A stretch of 26,849 bases of DNA. It comes from a virus. The stretch's first letter is position 1; the number at the start of each line of letters is the position of its first letter. Both the position numbers and the translations under genes were made by a program. The notes under the pieces were generated by a model that was given only the letters and a program-made list of their open reading frames with translations, searched no databases and was not told the origin of the DNA. Positions 7,127 through 14,179 of the stretch are shown piece by piece. Location: positions 1 to 26,849 of IMG/VR virus record IMGVR_UViG_3300009182_000274; one strand, 5' to 3'.

Positions 7127-8304
7127 CATACTTATTATATTTTACCGCTGTCTGTTTATCAGCAGTGGCAGCGTACTATTCAATTGCTGGATTGGCATCA
7201 ATCTTTGCAGCTGCAGTTATTCCTATTGTTGTAATGGGAACAGTGCTGGAGTTTGCTAAATTGGTTGTTGCATCATGGATCTATCGCAGTTGGAATCAAA
7301 TCCCAATGTTAATGCGTAGCTACTTTGTTGTGGCATTAATCATTCTCATGTCTTTAACATCGATGGGTATCTTTGGTTATCTATCAAAGGCACACTTGGA
7401 TCAAGCAGTACCGACAGGTGCTGTTACTTCACAGATAGCAATTTTTGACGAAAAGATTAGAACAGAAAAGGAAAACATTAATGCGTCAAGAGCCCAACTC
7501 AAACAAATGGACTCACAAGTTGACCAGACAATTGGAAGAAGCGAAGATGCGAAAGGAGTGGAGAGATCTCTACAGATTAGACGAGGACAGCAAAAGGAAA
7601 GAAGTTTACTACTTGCTGAGATTGGATCTTCTCAAACCAGAATCGCCAGACTAAATGAAGAAAGAGCACCGATCGCTGCGGAACTGAGAAAAGTTGAAGC
7701 AGAAGTTGGACCAATTAAATACATAGCAGCATTATTATACGGAGATAACCCTGACCAAAGTATTTTGGAAAAGGCTGTTCGTATTGTAATAATTATGATT
7801 GTGATAGTTTTTGATCCATTGGCTGTTTTGCTATTAATGGCAGCCAGTATACCACTTAAAAAAGAAGGAGAAACCAATGGCAACTCAACAGAAGAAACCA
7901 GCAGTAGCAGTGAAGTCAGCACCAGTGAAGAAAGTATCACCAGTCAAGACACCAGCGAAGAAGAAAGTTCAGTCAACAGAATTAAAGAACGATTCTTTAA
8001 CAAGTTTAGAAAACCAACCACAACAGTGGAACAACAAACTTCAGAAAGCAGTTCCAATTCAAGAGACAACAGTTCAAGTGGTCCCACAAGTGCAGGAGTC
8101 ACAACCAACACCGAAGATTCTACCACACCAGTGGATCATGCAGAAGCTGAGAAAACTGATTGGGAAATAAGTCCACCACCAGAGCCACATCAAGAAATTG
8201 AATTGGATTCTGCTGGTAGAGTAATGACACCAGTCCACCCAGACTTTATTGTTGACTGGAGTAACAAAGACACATCGCCCAAGGCAGTTCGAAAGCAAGA
8301 ATAA
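7123..8304 (+). CDS. Membrane protein with coiled coil and long Ser/Thr/Glu-rich tail
   Basis: A 393-residue protein. Hydrophobic segments are at about 3-20, 27-50 and 66-88, then a coiled-coil region (about 100-195), then another hydrophobic stretch (VRIVIIMIVIVFDPLAVLLLMAA, about 218-241). The core up to about 245 matches a membrane protein I recall from aquatic T4-like phages, function unknown. The rest is low-complexity S/T/E-rich sequence. A second gene in another frame, 7877-8170, lies entirely within the part encoding this tail. The start overlaps the previous gene by ATGA. A role in membrane or envelope modification is possible but unproven. Confidence 0.75.
   Translation: MTYLLYFTAVCLSAVAAYYSIAGLASIFAAAVIPIVVMGTVLEFAKLVVASWIYRSWNQIPMLMRSYFVVALIILMSLTSMGIFGYLSKAHLDQAVPTGAVTSQIAIFDEKIRTEKENINASRAQLKQMDSQVDQTIGRSEDAKGVERSLQIRRGQQKERSLLLAEIGSSQTRIARLNEERAPIAAELRKVEAEVGPIKYIAALLYGDNPDQSILEKAVRIVIIMIVIVFDPLAVLLLMAASIPLKKEGETNGNSTEETSSSSEVSTSEESITSQDTSEEESSVNRIKERFFNKFRKPTTTVEQQTSESSSNSRDNSSSGPTSAGVTTNTEDSTTPVDHAEAEKTDWEISPPPEPHQEIELDSAGRVMTPVHPDFIVDWSNKDTSPKAVRKQE
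7877..8170 (+). CDS. Nested overlapping gene: basic Lys/Ala/Pro-rich 97-residue protein
   Basis: A complete reading frame inside the tail of the 7123-8304 gene, in a different frame. AAGGAG at 7865-7870 lies six bases before ATG 7877, an optimal spacing and among the clearest ribosome binding sites in this region. The first 30 residues are rich in Lys, Ala, Val and Pro (SAPVKKVSPVKTPAKKKV), like histone H1-type or nucleoid-binding tails; the rest is Gln/Pro-rich. Codons use GCA, CCA, ACA and AAG in the style of neighbouring genes. I infer that it is expressed and may bind nucleic acid; an artefact of the overlying repetitive tail is the alternative. Confidence 0.55.
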   Translation: MATQQKKPAVAVKSAPVKKVSPVKTPAKKKVQSTELKNDSLTSLENQPQQWNNKLQKAVPIQETTVQVVPQVQESQPTPKILPHQWIMQKLRKLIGK

Positions 8305-8310
8305 ACCCTT

Positions 8311-8352
8311 ATATCCCTAAATAGTATTGTAAACTACAATACCTGGGGATAT
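8311..8352 (+). promoter_or_regulatory. Leader hairpin covering the ribosome binding site of the 8355 gene
   Basis: ATATCCC (8311-8317) pairs with GGGATAT (8346-8352), enclosing an inner stem GTATTGTA (8324-8331) with TACAATAC (8335-8342) and an AAC loop. The GGGG that would act as Shine-Dalgarno is in the outer stem. There is no T-run, so it is not a terminator. Confidence 0.5.
8317..8323 (+). promoter_or_regulatory. CTAAATA box, candidate late promoter
   Basis: Second copy of the CTAAATA heptamer, here in a true intergenic gap. It lies inside the leader hairpin region before ATG 8355. Confidence 0.35.
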
Positions 8353-8354
8353 AC

Positions 8355-8885
8355 ATGGAACAAAAAGAAGTAAAACCACTATCTAGATCCGAACGAGAAG
8401 CACTTGTAAAAGACAAGGCTGGCTGGGTAATTACCGTATTGGCTGCATTGCTCGCAGTTAACACTCTAATGAGTGGATCAAACTCAAGTAAAATCCTCAA
8501 CAACACAATTGAGGCAAACAATACTTGGGCATTCTATCAAGCAAAATCAATCAAACAAACCCTTGCTGAACTCCAACTGGAAAATGCCAAGGATCCTAAA
8601 AAGATTAGACAAATAGCAGCCAAGATCGAACGCTATGAATCTGATCCAGCAACTGGTGAGGGTAAAAAAGAGTTGATGGCAAAAGCACGTGGTCTAGAAG
8701 CCGAACGTGCAGATGCTAGACAACGCAGCCCATACTACACATACGCTGGTAGCATTTTCCAAATTTCAATTGTACTATTAACTGCAGCTATTCTTGCAGT
8801 TAGCATGCCTCTTTTCTGGGGTAGCATGGTAGTGGGCAGTTTTGGGGCAGTGCTAATGTCACAAGCAATCTGGTTAATATTGTAA
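8355..8885 (+). CDS. DUF4337-like membrane protein
   Basis: A 176-residue protein with hydrophobic segments at about 25-41, 131-148 and 153-174. Between them is a charged helical domain. The sequence NNTWAFYQAKSIKQTLAEL is the hallmark I recall for DUF4337 proteins, a family of unknown function found in bacteria and phages. Its start lies three bases beyond a hairpin that encloses the ribosome binding site. It is the first of a run of membrane and secreted proteins (8355-10577), which suggests a shared role at the cell envelope, but the function cannot be stated. Confidence 0.75.
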   Translation: MEQKEVKPLSRSEREALVKDKAGWVITVLAALLAVNTLMSGSNSSKILNNTIEANNTWAFYQAKSIKQTLAELQLENAKDPKKIRQIAAKIERYESDPATGEGKKELMAKARGLEAERADARQRSPYYTYAGSIFQISIVLLTAAILAVSMPLFWGSMVVGSFGAVLMSQAIWLIL

Positions 8886-8895
8886 AGGCAGTTTT

Positions 8896-9513
8896 ATGGC
8901 TGATACACCAAAACAAGATTCATCCTGGATATCTTCCGCTGTCGATTTAATTAAGTGGATAGACAATCCATTTAAGTTATTTGAAGTTATCATCCTAGCA
9001 ACTCTAATTTTCGTTGGTTACATTTGTTGGGACAGTCGTACTGTAATTCTAGAAGCAATCACCAATCAAAACAAACACCCAGAGTTAAAAGATACCTCAG
9101 GTCTAATTCCAATTGTCACCAAACTCGCAGAAGATGTTGGAGCAAATACAGTTGTAATCTATAAGGCGAATCTCTATACCAACTCAAGAACAGTTGCGTA
9201 TGCGAAGAATGAAAAGGGTGAGGACAAATCTATTGTAAATAATACAAGCAGTTTATTCACAGATTCTCCAGAAAGAACCAAGGCAATGATAGGAATGCTC
9301 GGTGGTGATGTGGTTTGTGACAAGATAGAATTGATCACGAAACCAGATGGATGGGAAGCAAAGCAAAGTGGTAGATTCATATGCCGAAGCGCAGTTCCCC
9401 CAGATGTTGGATCTTTCGCTGGTTACATTAGTTTAACATGGAAAGAAGAACCAAAGGACTTACCTTCTATAAAAACTGCAATAAAACTAGCATCAGAAGA
9501 GATGGACAAATGA
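8896..9513 (+). CDS. Conserved phage protein with one membrane segment
   Basis: A 205-residue protein. A single hydrophobic segment is at about 27-45 (KLFEVIILATLIFVGYICW), followed by a soluble domain with a predicted alpha/beta pattern (VTKLAEDVGANTVVIYKANLYTN..., LGGDVVCDKIELITK). The soluble part is reminiscent of GAF-like sensor folds, but I see no ligand-binding signature and make no functional claim. I recall similar proteins beside membrane proteins in T4-like aquatic phages. AGGCAG before ATG 8896 is a weak ribosome binding site. The stop at 9511-9513 abuts the next ATG. Confidence 0.7.
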   Translation: MADTPKQDSSWISSAVDLIKWIDNPFKLFEVIILATLIFVGYICWDSRTVILEAITNQNKHPELKDTSGLIPIVTKLAEDVGANTVVIYKANLYTNSRTVAYAKNEKGEDKSIVNNTSSLFTDSPERTKAMIGMLGGDVVCDKIELITKPDGWEAKQSGRFICRSAVPPDVGSFAGYISLTWKEEPKDLPSIKTAIKLASEEMDK

Positions 9514-9789
9514 ATGAAATTTCTTTTGTTCCTGTTGTTGTGTGTAACTGCTACTACTTCATCGCAAGAAGCAGAAATATCATGCAATATCGGAGAGTTT
9601 AAGCATATAAGTTTTACAGTGCATGAGCCAAGCGAACGTAAACAATTAACATTATTATGGGTAAAGAAAAACAGATGCAATAAAGAAGAACTTACTCTGA
9701 TCTACAATAACCTCTCTGCATGGCTAGGCACTGCCGATAATTTAGAAATAAGAAATTTAATAGAGACAAAATATAGAAATGAGAAGTAA
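9514..9789 (+). CDS. Small secreted hypothetical protein
   Basis: A 91-residue protein with a short positively charged start and a hydrophobic core (KFLLFLLLCVTATTSS), consistent with a Sec signal peptide cleaved near residue 17-18. The mature part has two cysteines (CNIGEF and NRCNKEEL) that could form a disulfide in the periplasm. I do not recognise the family. It follows directly on the single-TM protein at 8896-9513 and is likely in the same operon. A related layout (signal peptide, then short cysteine-containing domain) occurs at 15178. Confidence 0.65.
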   Translation: MKFLLFLLLCVTATTSSQEAEISCNIGEFKHISFTVHEPSERKQLTLLWVKKNRCNKEELTLIYNNLSAWLGTADNLEIRNLIETKYRNEK

Positions 9790-9797
9790 AGGTTTAG

Positions 9798-10577
9798 ATG
9801 GATCCGTTAACACTCTTTGCTTTGGCGAATGGGGCAGTTTCAGCTGTCAAAGCAGGGTGCAAACTTTATAAAGATATAAAGGGTGCAGCTGGGGATGTAA
9901 AAGATGTTCTCAAAGATCTAGATCACCAGTTCCATGATGCTTACGCAGCCAAGGGTAAGGCTCCATCTCCAGAAGCCAAAAAACAATTTCAAGAAGAAAA
10001 AACTCGTGTAGTTGAGTTAAACAAAAAGTCTGCCGAAACCAACAATATCTATGGTGAGATCGGTGATCATCTTGGCGTATACTACGACAACTACTATAAG
10101 TGTATAGCAGTATTTGAAGAAGAAGAGAAACGAAGTAAAACAGAAGTATACACAGGTGATGCGAGTCTAGGTAAGCGTGCTCTTCAACGTGTTCTAATGA
10201 AGAAACAGTTAGAGCAGATGGGTACTGAGTTACAAGAATTGATGATTTATCAAAGTCCGCCAGAACTTGGTGCACTTTGGACTGATGTTAACGCAATGAT
10301 GAAGAAGCTGGGTGCTGAACAAAAGGTTCTCCTCACAAAGCAAATTCAAATACAGGCTGTACAAGAGAAACGTCGTAGAGCAAGACGCAAGCAATTGCAT
10401 GTAGAATTTATGGTTGGTGTTGCAATTTTATTCATTATGTTTACGATGGCTGGTATGTTTATGTGGGTGGCATACGATCGACAACAAAAGTATCCACAGT
10501 TTGGGAATGAATTATTTCCTAAAACTGAAAGCCAAAGAAGAGAAGATGCTGCACCAAAACGCTATGTTGGACGCTAA
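9798..10577 (+). CDS. Coiled-coil protein with C-terminal membrane segment
   Basis: A 259-residue protein, largely helical and charged (about 25-200), with a membrane segment at about 207-227 (VGVAILFIMFTMAGMFMWVAY) and a short polar tail. N-terminal MDPLTLFALANGAVSAVKAGCKLYKDIKGA is glycine and alanine rich and may be amphipathic. I recall proteins of this type from aquatic T4-like phages without a known function. It closes the membrane-protein run that begins at 7123. The stop codon is part of a CTAAATA box at 10574-10580. Confidence 0.7.
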   Translation: MDPLTLFALANGAVSAVKAGCKLYKDIKGAAGDVKDVLKDLDHQFHDAYAAKGKAPSPEAKKQFQEEKTRVVELNKKSAETNNIYGEIGDHLGVYYDNYYKCIAVFEEEEKRSKTEVYTGDASLGKRALQRVLMKKQLEQMGTELQELMIYQSPPELGALWTDVNAMMKKLGAEQKVLLTKQIQIQAVQEKRRRARRKQLHVEFMVGVAILFIMFTMAGMFMWVAYDRQQKYPQFGNELFPKTESQRREDAAPKRYVGR

Positions 10578-10580
10578 ATA
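10574..10580 (+). promoter_or_regulatory. CTAAATA box, candidate late promoter
   Basis: Third CTAAATA heptamer at a gene junction, 34 bases upstream of the nuclease gene, leaving room for a leader. Overlaps the TAA stop of the preceding gene. Confidence 0.35.
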
Positions 10581-10614
10581 GATGAGTAACCCATAACCCA
10601 ATGATTGGAAATTA

Positions 10615-11433
10615 ATGAAAAAGATCTTAGCAATTCTACTGTGTGTAACAAGTCTTAGTGCCTTCTCTTGGACTCAACGAGCACCTTTCCCTATCCAACA
10701 GTGCCAAGTCCACGCACCCTATGGATTCCCTCAAGCAGCTGGTGTTCAACCACTATGTCAACAGGCATATCTAGTTGGCTATGATGCCCCTGCCAAACTA
10801 CCAAGGTTTGTAACCTATGAACTACTTCCACAAAATGCGTTGGGTTGTGTGGCTCGTACTAATGCTTTTGCCGCCAATCAGTATGTTCCTAATGGTGCTG
10901 TTCCTGCTGACTATGTTGGAACTAATTACGATAAAGGACATATGGCACCTGATGGCGATCTATCTTGGAACACACAAGTAGAGTTTGAATCATTCCTTAT
11001 GACCAACATGAGCCCACAAGCAGGTTCACTAAATCGTGGTATTTGGAAACTATTAGAAACATCAGTTCGTGGTTGGGTTGTTCAACGCAATCAATCATAC
11101 ACAGTATATGTCGGTGGATTATATAACGCAACTGACAAGCGTATCGGTAATGGTGTAGTTGTGCCACATGCTTTCTATAAGATTGTTATCAACAACCAAA
11201 CTAAAGAAATTGCTGGCTGGTCATTTCCCCATGTTGCTCCATATCCAAATTTAGGTAACGATTTAACTAAATTCCGTATGCCAGTTGCTCAGATTATGCA
11301 AACAGCTGGTGTTACATATGCTTTCCCACAAGGTGCTATAGAATTGACTCCAGGAAAAGAATGGCCAGTTGATTATGGAGCACTAACTAAAGCAAAGCGT
11401 GCCAAGTGTGGTGCGACTGCTTCTGACGACTAA
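10615..11433 (+). CDS. Secreted NUC-type (DNA/RNA non-specific) endonuclease
   Basis: A 272-residue protein with a Sec signal peptide (MKKILAILLCVTSLSAFSW, cleavage near 18). The active-site motif is DKGHMAPDGD with His109 as general base, and NMSPQAGSLNRGIW supplies Asn140, the magnesium ligand of the Serratia nuclease family. Such enzymes cut DNA and RNA without sequence preference. With a signal peptide it should act in the periplasm or outside, where it could digest released or incoming DNA. It heads the accessory operon that goes on to iscU and the lipid genes. The closest ATG has no strong Shine-Dalgarno; the signal peptide fixes the start. Confidence 0.88.
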   Translation: MKKILAILLCVTSLSAFSWTQRAPFPIQQCQVHAPYGFPQAAGVQPLCQQAYLVGYDAPAKLPRFVTYELLPQNALGCVARTNAFAANQYVPNGAVPADYVGTNYDKGHMAPDGDLSWNTQVEFESFLMTNMSPQAGSLNRGIWKLLETSVRGWVVQRNQSYTVYVGGLYNATDKRIGNGVVVPHAFYKIVINNQTKEIAGWSFPHVAPYPNLGNDLTKFRMPVAQIMQTAGVTYAFPQGAIELTPGKEWPVDYGALTKAKRAKCGATASDD

Positions 11434-11444
11434 AGGAGACTTAA

Positions 11445-11561
11445 ATGTTAGATACACTATTTTGGGTAGCAATTGGGGCATTTGTTGGTTGGAACTTTCC
11501 ACAGCCTTTTTGGGCAAAGATAATTCAAGAAAAAATTCAAACAATGATTGCGAGAAAATAA
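11445..11561 (+). CDS. Small membrane protein (38 residues)
   Basis: A 38-residue protein with one hydrophobic segment (TLFWVAIGAFVGWNFPQPFW) and a basic helical tail. AAAGGAG before ATG 11445 is a good ribosome binding site. I recall similar one-segment peptides in aquatic T4-like phages, of unknown function. Its stop overlaps the next micro-gene start (TAATG at 11559-11563), which suggests coupled translation. Confidence 0.7.
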   Translation: MLDTLFWVAIGAFVGWNFPQPFWAKIIQEKIQTMIARK

Positions 11562-11617
11562 TGTTTAGTACAGATGAAGGTTGTCCAGTGTGTGGTGGTA
11601 AACACCCTAAGAAATAA
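11561..11617 (+). CDS. Micro-protein with CPVC zinc-binding-like motif (18 residues)
   Basis: Eighteen codons, MFSTDEGCPVCGGKHPKK, joined on both sides by TAATG junctions: its ATG overlaps the 38-residue gene's stop and its own stop overlaps the iscU ATG. C8-x2-C11 followed by G-G-K-H is a half zinc knuckle. It may be a real micro-protein or only a translational bridge into iscU; it is too short to judge by composition. Confidence 0.45.
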   Translation: MFSTDEGCPVCGGKHPKK

Positions 11618-12003
11618 TGGCTTACTCTGATAAAGTAATCGACCACTATGAAAATCCACGTAATGTGGGTTCTCTAGATAAAGACGATCCATCAGTTGGA
11701 ACTGGTATGGTTGGTGCACCTGCTTGTGGTGATGTGATGAAACTACAAATTAAGGTAGATGAAAATGGTATTATTAGAGATGCTAAGTTCAAGACATATG
11801 GCTGTGGTTCAGCAATCGCCAGTTCGTCGCTGGTTACAGAATGGGTTAAGGGGATGCACATTAACGATGCTGTTAATTTACGCAACTCTCAGATTGCCGA
11901 AGAACTAGCATTACCACCTGTTAAGATTCACTGCTCAATACTTGCAGAAGATGCAATTAAAGCAGCGATACATGACTATCAATTGAAATGTGAGTGTGTA
12001 TGA
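11617..12003 (+). CDS. iscU: Iron-sulfur cluster scaffold protein IscU
   Basis: A 128-residue IscU, the scaffold on which [2Fe-2S] clusters are built from IscS-supplied sulfur. All functional residues match E. coli IscU and at the same numbers: C37 (GAPACGD, with D39), C63 (YGCGSAIASSS), C106 (KIHCSILAEDAIK) and the LPPVK motif 99-103 that binds the chaperone HscA. From memory the identity to E. coli IscU is very high along most of the chain, pointing to fairly recent transfer from a gamma- or beta-proteobacterium. The C-terminus differs and adds two cysteines (KCECV). No iscS, hscA or hscB is visible, so host partners must be used. Confidence 0.95.
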   Translation: MAYSDKVIDHYENPRNVGSLDKDDPSVGTGMVGAPACGDVMKLQIKVDENGIIRDAKFKTYGCGSAIASSSLVTEWVKGMHINDAVNLRNSQIAEELALPPVKIHCSILAEDAIKAAIHDYQLKCECV

Positions 12004-12311
12004 TAAATTTAACTGAATCAGCAAAACAACAACTTACCGAAATTCTTTTAGATGAACCATCCATGAAATATGTAAGGGCATTTATCACTGGTGGTGGCTG
12101 CTCTGGATTTAACTATGGGTTTACACTTGAAGCAGATAAAGAAGAAGATGACTTTGTTATAGACAATCTTGTAGTTGATGCCATGAGCATGACTTACTTT
12201 GAGAATGCAACCATTGACTTTACCAGCGACAAATTAAAAGGTTCACAGTTTGTTATATCGAACCCAAATGCAAAATCAACCTGCGGATGTGGTAGTTCGT
12301 TTAGTGTATGA
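12000..12311 (+). CDS. A-type iron-sulfur carrier (ErpA/IscA-like)
   Basis: A 103-residue carrier that receives Fe-S clusters from a scaffold and delivers them to target enzymes. The three cluster cysteines are present: C34 in GGGCSGFNYGF and C95/C97 in CGCGSSF. The GGGCSGF form and spacing look more like ErpA than IscA, but I cannot separate them with certainty. ATG 12000 overlaps the iscU stop by ATGA; an in-frame GTG at 11994 is less likely. The end overlaps the metallophosphoesterase start in the same way. Adjacent to iscU, it makes a minimal scaffold-plus-carrier module. Confidence 0.92.
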   Translation: MINLTESAKQQLTEILLDEPSMKYVRAFITGGGCSGFNYGFTLEADKEEDDFVIDNLVVDAMSMTYFENATIDFTSDKLKGSQFVISNPNAKSTCGCGSSFSV

Positions 12312-13162
12312 AATACCGCACGATATTCATAAGTGATGTTCACTTAGGTACTCGTGATTGTCAAGCAGCTAAGTTAAATAATTTCCTCAAACATAATACG
12401 TGTGATACTCTATATTTGGTTGGGGACATTATTGATGCTTGGAAAATTCAGCAGAACAAGTGGCGTTGGAAACAATCTCATACTAATGTAGTTCGTAGAA
12501 TCCTTGGTCACGCCAAACGTGGCACAAGAGTTATATACGTTGCAGGTAATCATGATGAATTCTTAAGACCAATGATCCCATACGGATTTTCTTTTGGTCT
12601 GATTGAAATTAAAAATCAAACAGAACATATTGGCGCAGATGGTAAGCATTATCTAATAACGCATGGTGATTTATTTGATGGTATTACTAGACTTGCTCCA
12701 TGGCTTGCATTTCTTGGTGATAAACTATACGATCTAGTTCTTGATTGGAACTCTCGTTTCAATTGGGTTCGTCATAAAATGGGTTTTGGGTATTGGTCGC
12801 TGAGTAAATATTTAAAGCATAAAGTAAAGAAAGCATCGGACTTTATGTTTCAGTTTGAACGCAATCTTGCTGGTTATTGTAAGAAGCGAGGTTACGATGG
12901 AGTAATCTGTGGCCACATTCATCATGCTGAAATCAAACAGATTGATGGCGTGATATATATGAATGATGGTGACTGGGTTGAGTCATGTACTGCTCTTGTT
13001 GAGCATCATGACGGTAAATGGGAAATTATAACTTGGACCAAGGAGAATGACCATGAAAGTTCGCAAGATAGTAAAGAAGATGTATCAAGCGTGCGTGAGC
13101 CACGACAAGATCAAAGAAAAGAAGTTGTGGTTGAAAGCGTTGAAGAAATCACTAAAGCATAA
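12308..13162 (+). CDS. Metallophosphoesterase, PlcP/LpxH-like (COG2908), probable phospholipase C PlcP
   Basis: A 284-residue two-metal phosphoesterase with motifs D10-V-H12-L-G, G-D40-I-I-D, GN81-H82-D83-E, TH119GD and GH203IH205HAE. YWSLSKYLKHKVKKA and NDGDWVESCTALVEHHDG recall the annotated UDP-2,3-diacylglucosamine diphosphatase-like family that contains PlcP, the phospholipase C removing head groups from phospholipids in phosphate-starved marine bacteria. True LpxH acts in lipid A synthesis and is a possible alternative. The next gene is the Agt-like glycosyltransferase, the usual partner of plcP, which favours PlcP. The last 40 residues are charged and disordered. It overlaps the Fe-S carrier by ATGA. 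Confidence 0.8.
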   Translation: MKYRTIFISDVHLGTRDCQAAKLNNFLKHNTCDTLYLVGDIIDAWKIQQNKWRWKQSHTNVVRRILGHAKRGTRVIYVAGNHDEFLRPMIPYGFSFGLIEIKNQTEHIGADGKHYLITHGDLFDGITRLAPWLAFLGDKLYDLVLDWNSRFNWVRHKMGFGYWSLSKYLKHKVKKASDFMFQFERNLAGYCKKRGYDGVICGHIHHAEIKQIDGVIYMNDGDWVESCTALVEHHDGKWEIITWTKENDHESSQDSKEDVSSVREPRQDQRKEVVVESVEEITKA

Positions 13163-13180
13163 ACATACTCAAACAGTTCA

Positions 13181-14179
13181 ATGACCAAAAAGATTTTAAT
13201 TATAACTGATAACTTACCTGATCAAATCAATGGTGTTGTTACGACCTACAAGAACATTGAAGCATGCGCGATTCGCGATGGTTATACTGTGGATTATATT
13301 GATCCCAGGTGCTTCCGCTATGTTGATTGTCCTGGCTACAACGAAGTCAAGATTACCTTCCCGTGGAAAATTTGGAAAAAGATCGAGGAGATTAATCCGA
13401 ATCATATCCATATCGCCACAGAGGGTACTTTGGGTTTGTGGGCTAGAGCATATCTTTCAAAACATAATATTAGGCACAATACTGCTTACCATACTAAGTT
13501 TCCTGAAGGTTTAAAGAAGTTATTTGGTATACCAGAATGGATTACTTGGCGATTTGTTCGTTGGTTTCATAAGCATAGTGGTAAAGTTCTAACTACTACT
13601 GACACTATGGTCAAGGATTTAAAATCACATGGATTCGATGGAGAAGTTATTTCTTGGACTCGTGGTGTTGATAGAGAAATCTTTACACCTAACCTTAGAG
13701 AAGAATTACTAGCAAAATATTTGCTGTGTGTTAGTCGTGTGAGTAAAGAAAAGAATTTAGAAGCATTTTTTGAGTTAGAGTATCCTGGATATCAAAAGAT
13801 AATGGTAGGCGATGGACCAATGCTTGAAACTTATAAGAAACAATATCCTAGTGTCCATTTTACGGGGTTTAAGACTGGCGTAGATCTGGCACGATATTAT
13901 GCCAACGCAGAAGTATTTGTGTTTCCATCTCGTTGGGAAACCTTTGGTATTGTAATGATTGAAGCCATGGCTTGTGGTACTCCAGTTGCTGCGTTTCCTT
14001 GTGATGGTCCACTTGATGTTATTGATCAAGCGGAAACTGGTTTCATGAACGAAAACTTAAAACACGCTGTTGATGGATGTTTGCAATTAAGTAGAGAAAG
14101 AGTTTTAGAAGGTAGTCAGCGTTGGACATGGGATAATGCTTGGAAAATATTTAAAGAAAATTTAGTAAACAAAACATGA
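13181..14179 (+). CDS. GT4-fold glycosyltransferase, Agt-like (diacylglycerol glycosyltransferase)
   Basis: A 332-residue GT-B, family GT4-type transferase. The N-terminal domain has TDNLPDQINGVVTTY and HIHIATEGTLG (76-85) with YHTKFPE (103-109). The C-terminal nucleotide-sugar domain has SRVSKEKNLEAF and the E253-x7-E261 motif in PSRWETFGIVMIEAMACGTPVA, then GPLDV. These match the Agt group, which adds glucose or glucuronate to diacylglycerol to form glycolipid. Agt genes lie next to plcP in alphaproteobacteria, and the same pair is found here with an 18-base gap. The acceptor is inferred from that context. No membrane segment; probably peripheral on the inner membrane. Confidence 0.8.
   Translation: MTKKILIITDNLPDQINGVVTTYKNIEACAIRDGYTVDYIDPRCFRYVDCPGYNEVKITFPWKIWKKIEEINPNHIHIATEGTLGLWARAYLSKHNIRHNTAYHTKFPEGLKKLFGIPEWITWRFVRWFHKHSGKVLTTTDTMVKDLKSHGFDGEVISWTRGVDREIFTPNLREELLAKYLLCVSRVSKEKNLEAFFELEYPGYQKIMVGDGPMLETYKKQYPSVHFTGFKTGVDLARYYANAEVFVFPSRWETFGIVMIEAMACGTPVAAFPCDGPLDVIDQAETGFMNENLKHAVDGCLQLSRERVLEGSQRWTWDNAWKIFKENLVNKT

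Noticed and set aside
7632-7940. A 102-codon frame on the minus strand opposite the coiled-coil membrane protein
   Set aside because: It is antisense to a long conserved gene, has no ribosome binding site and is a hydrophobic shadow of the opposite frame.
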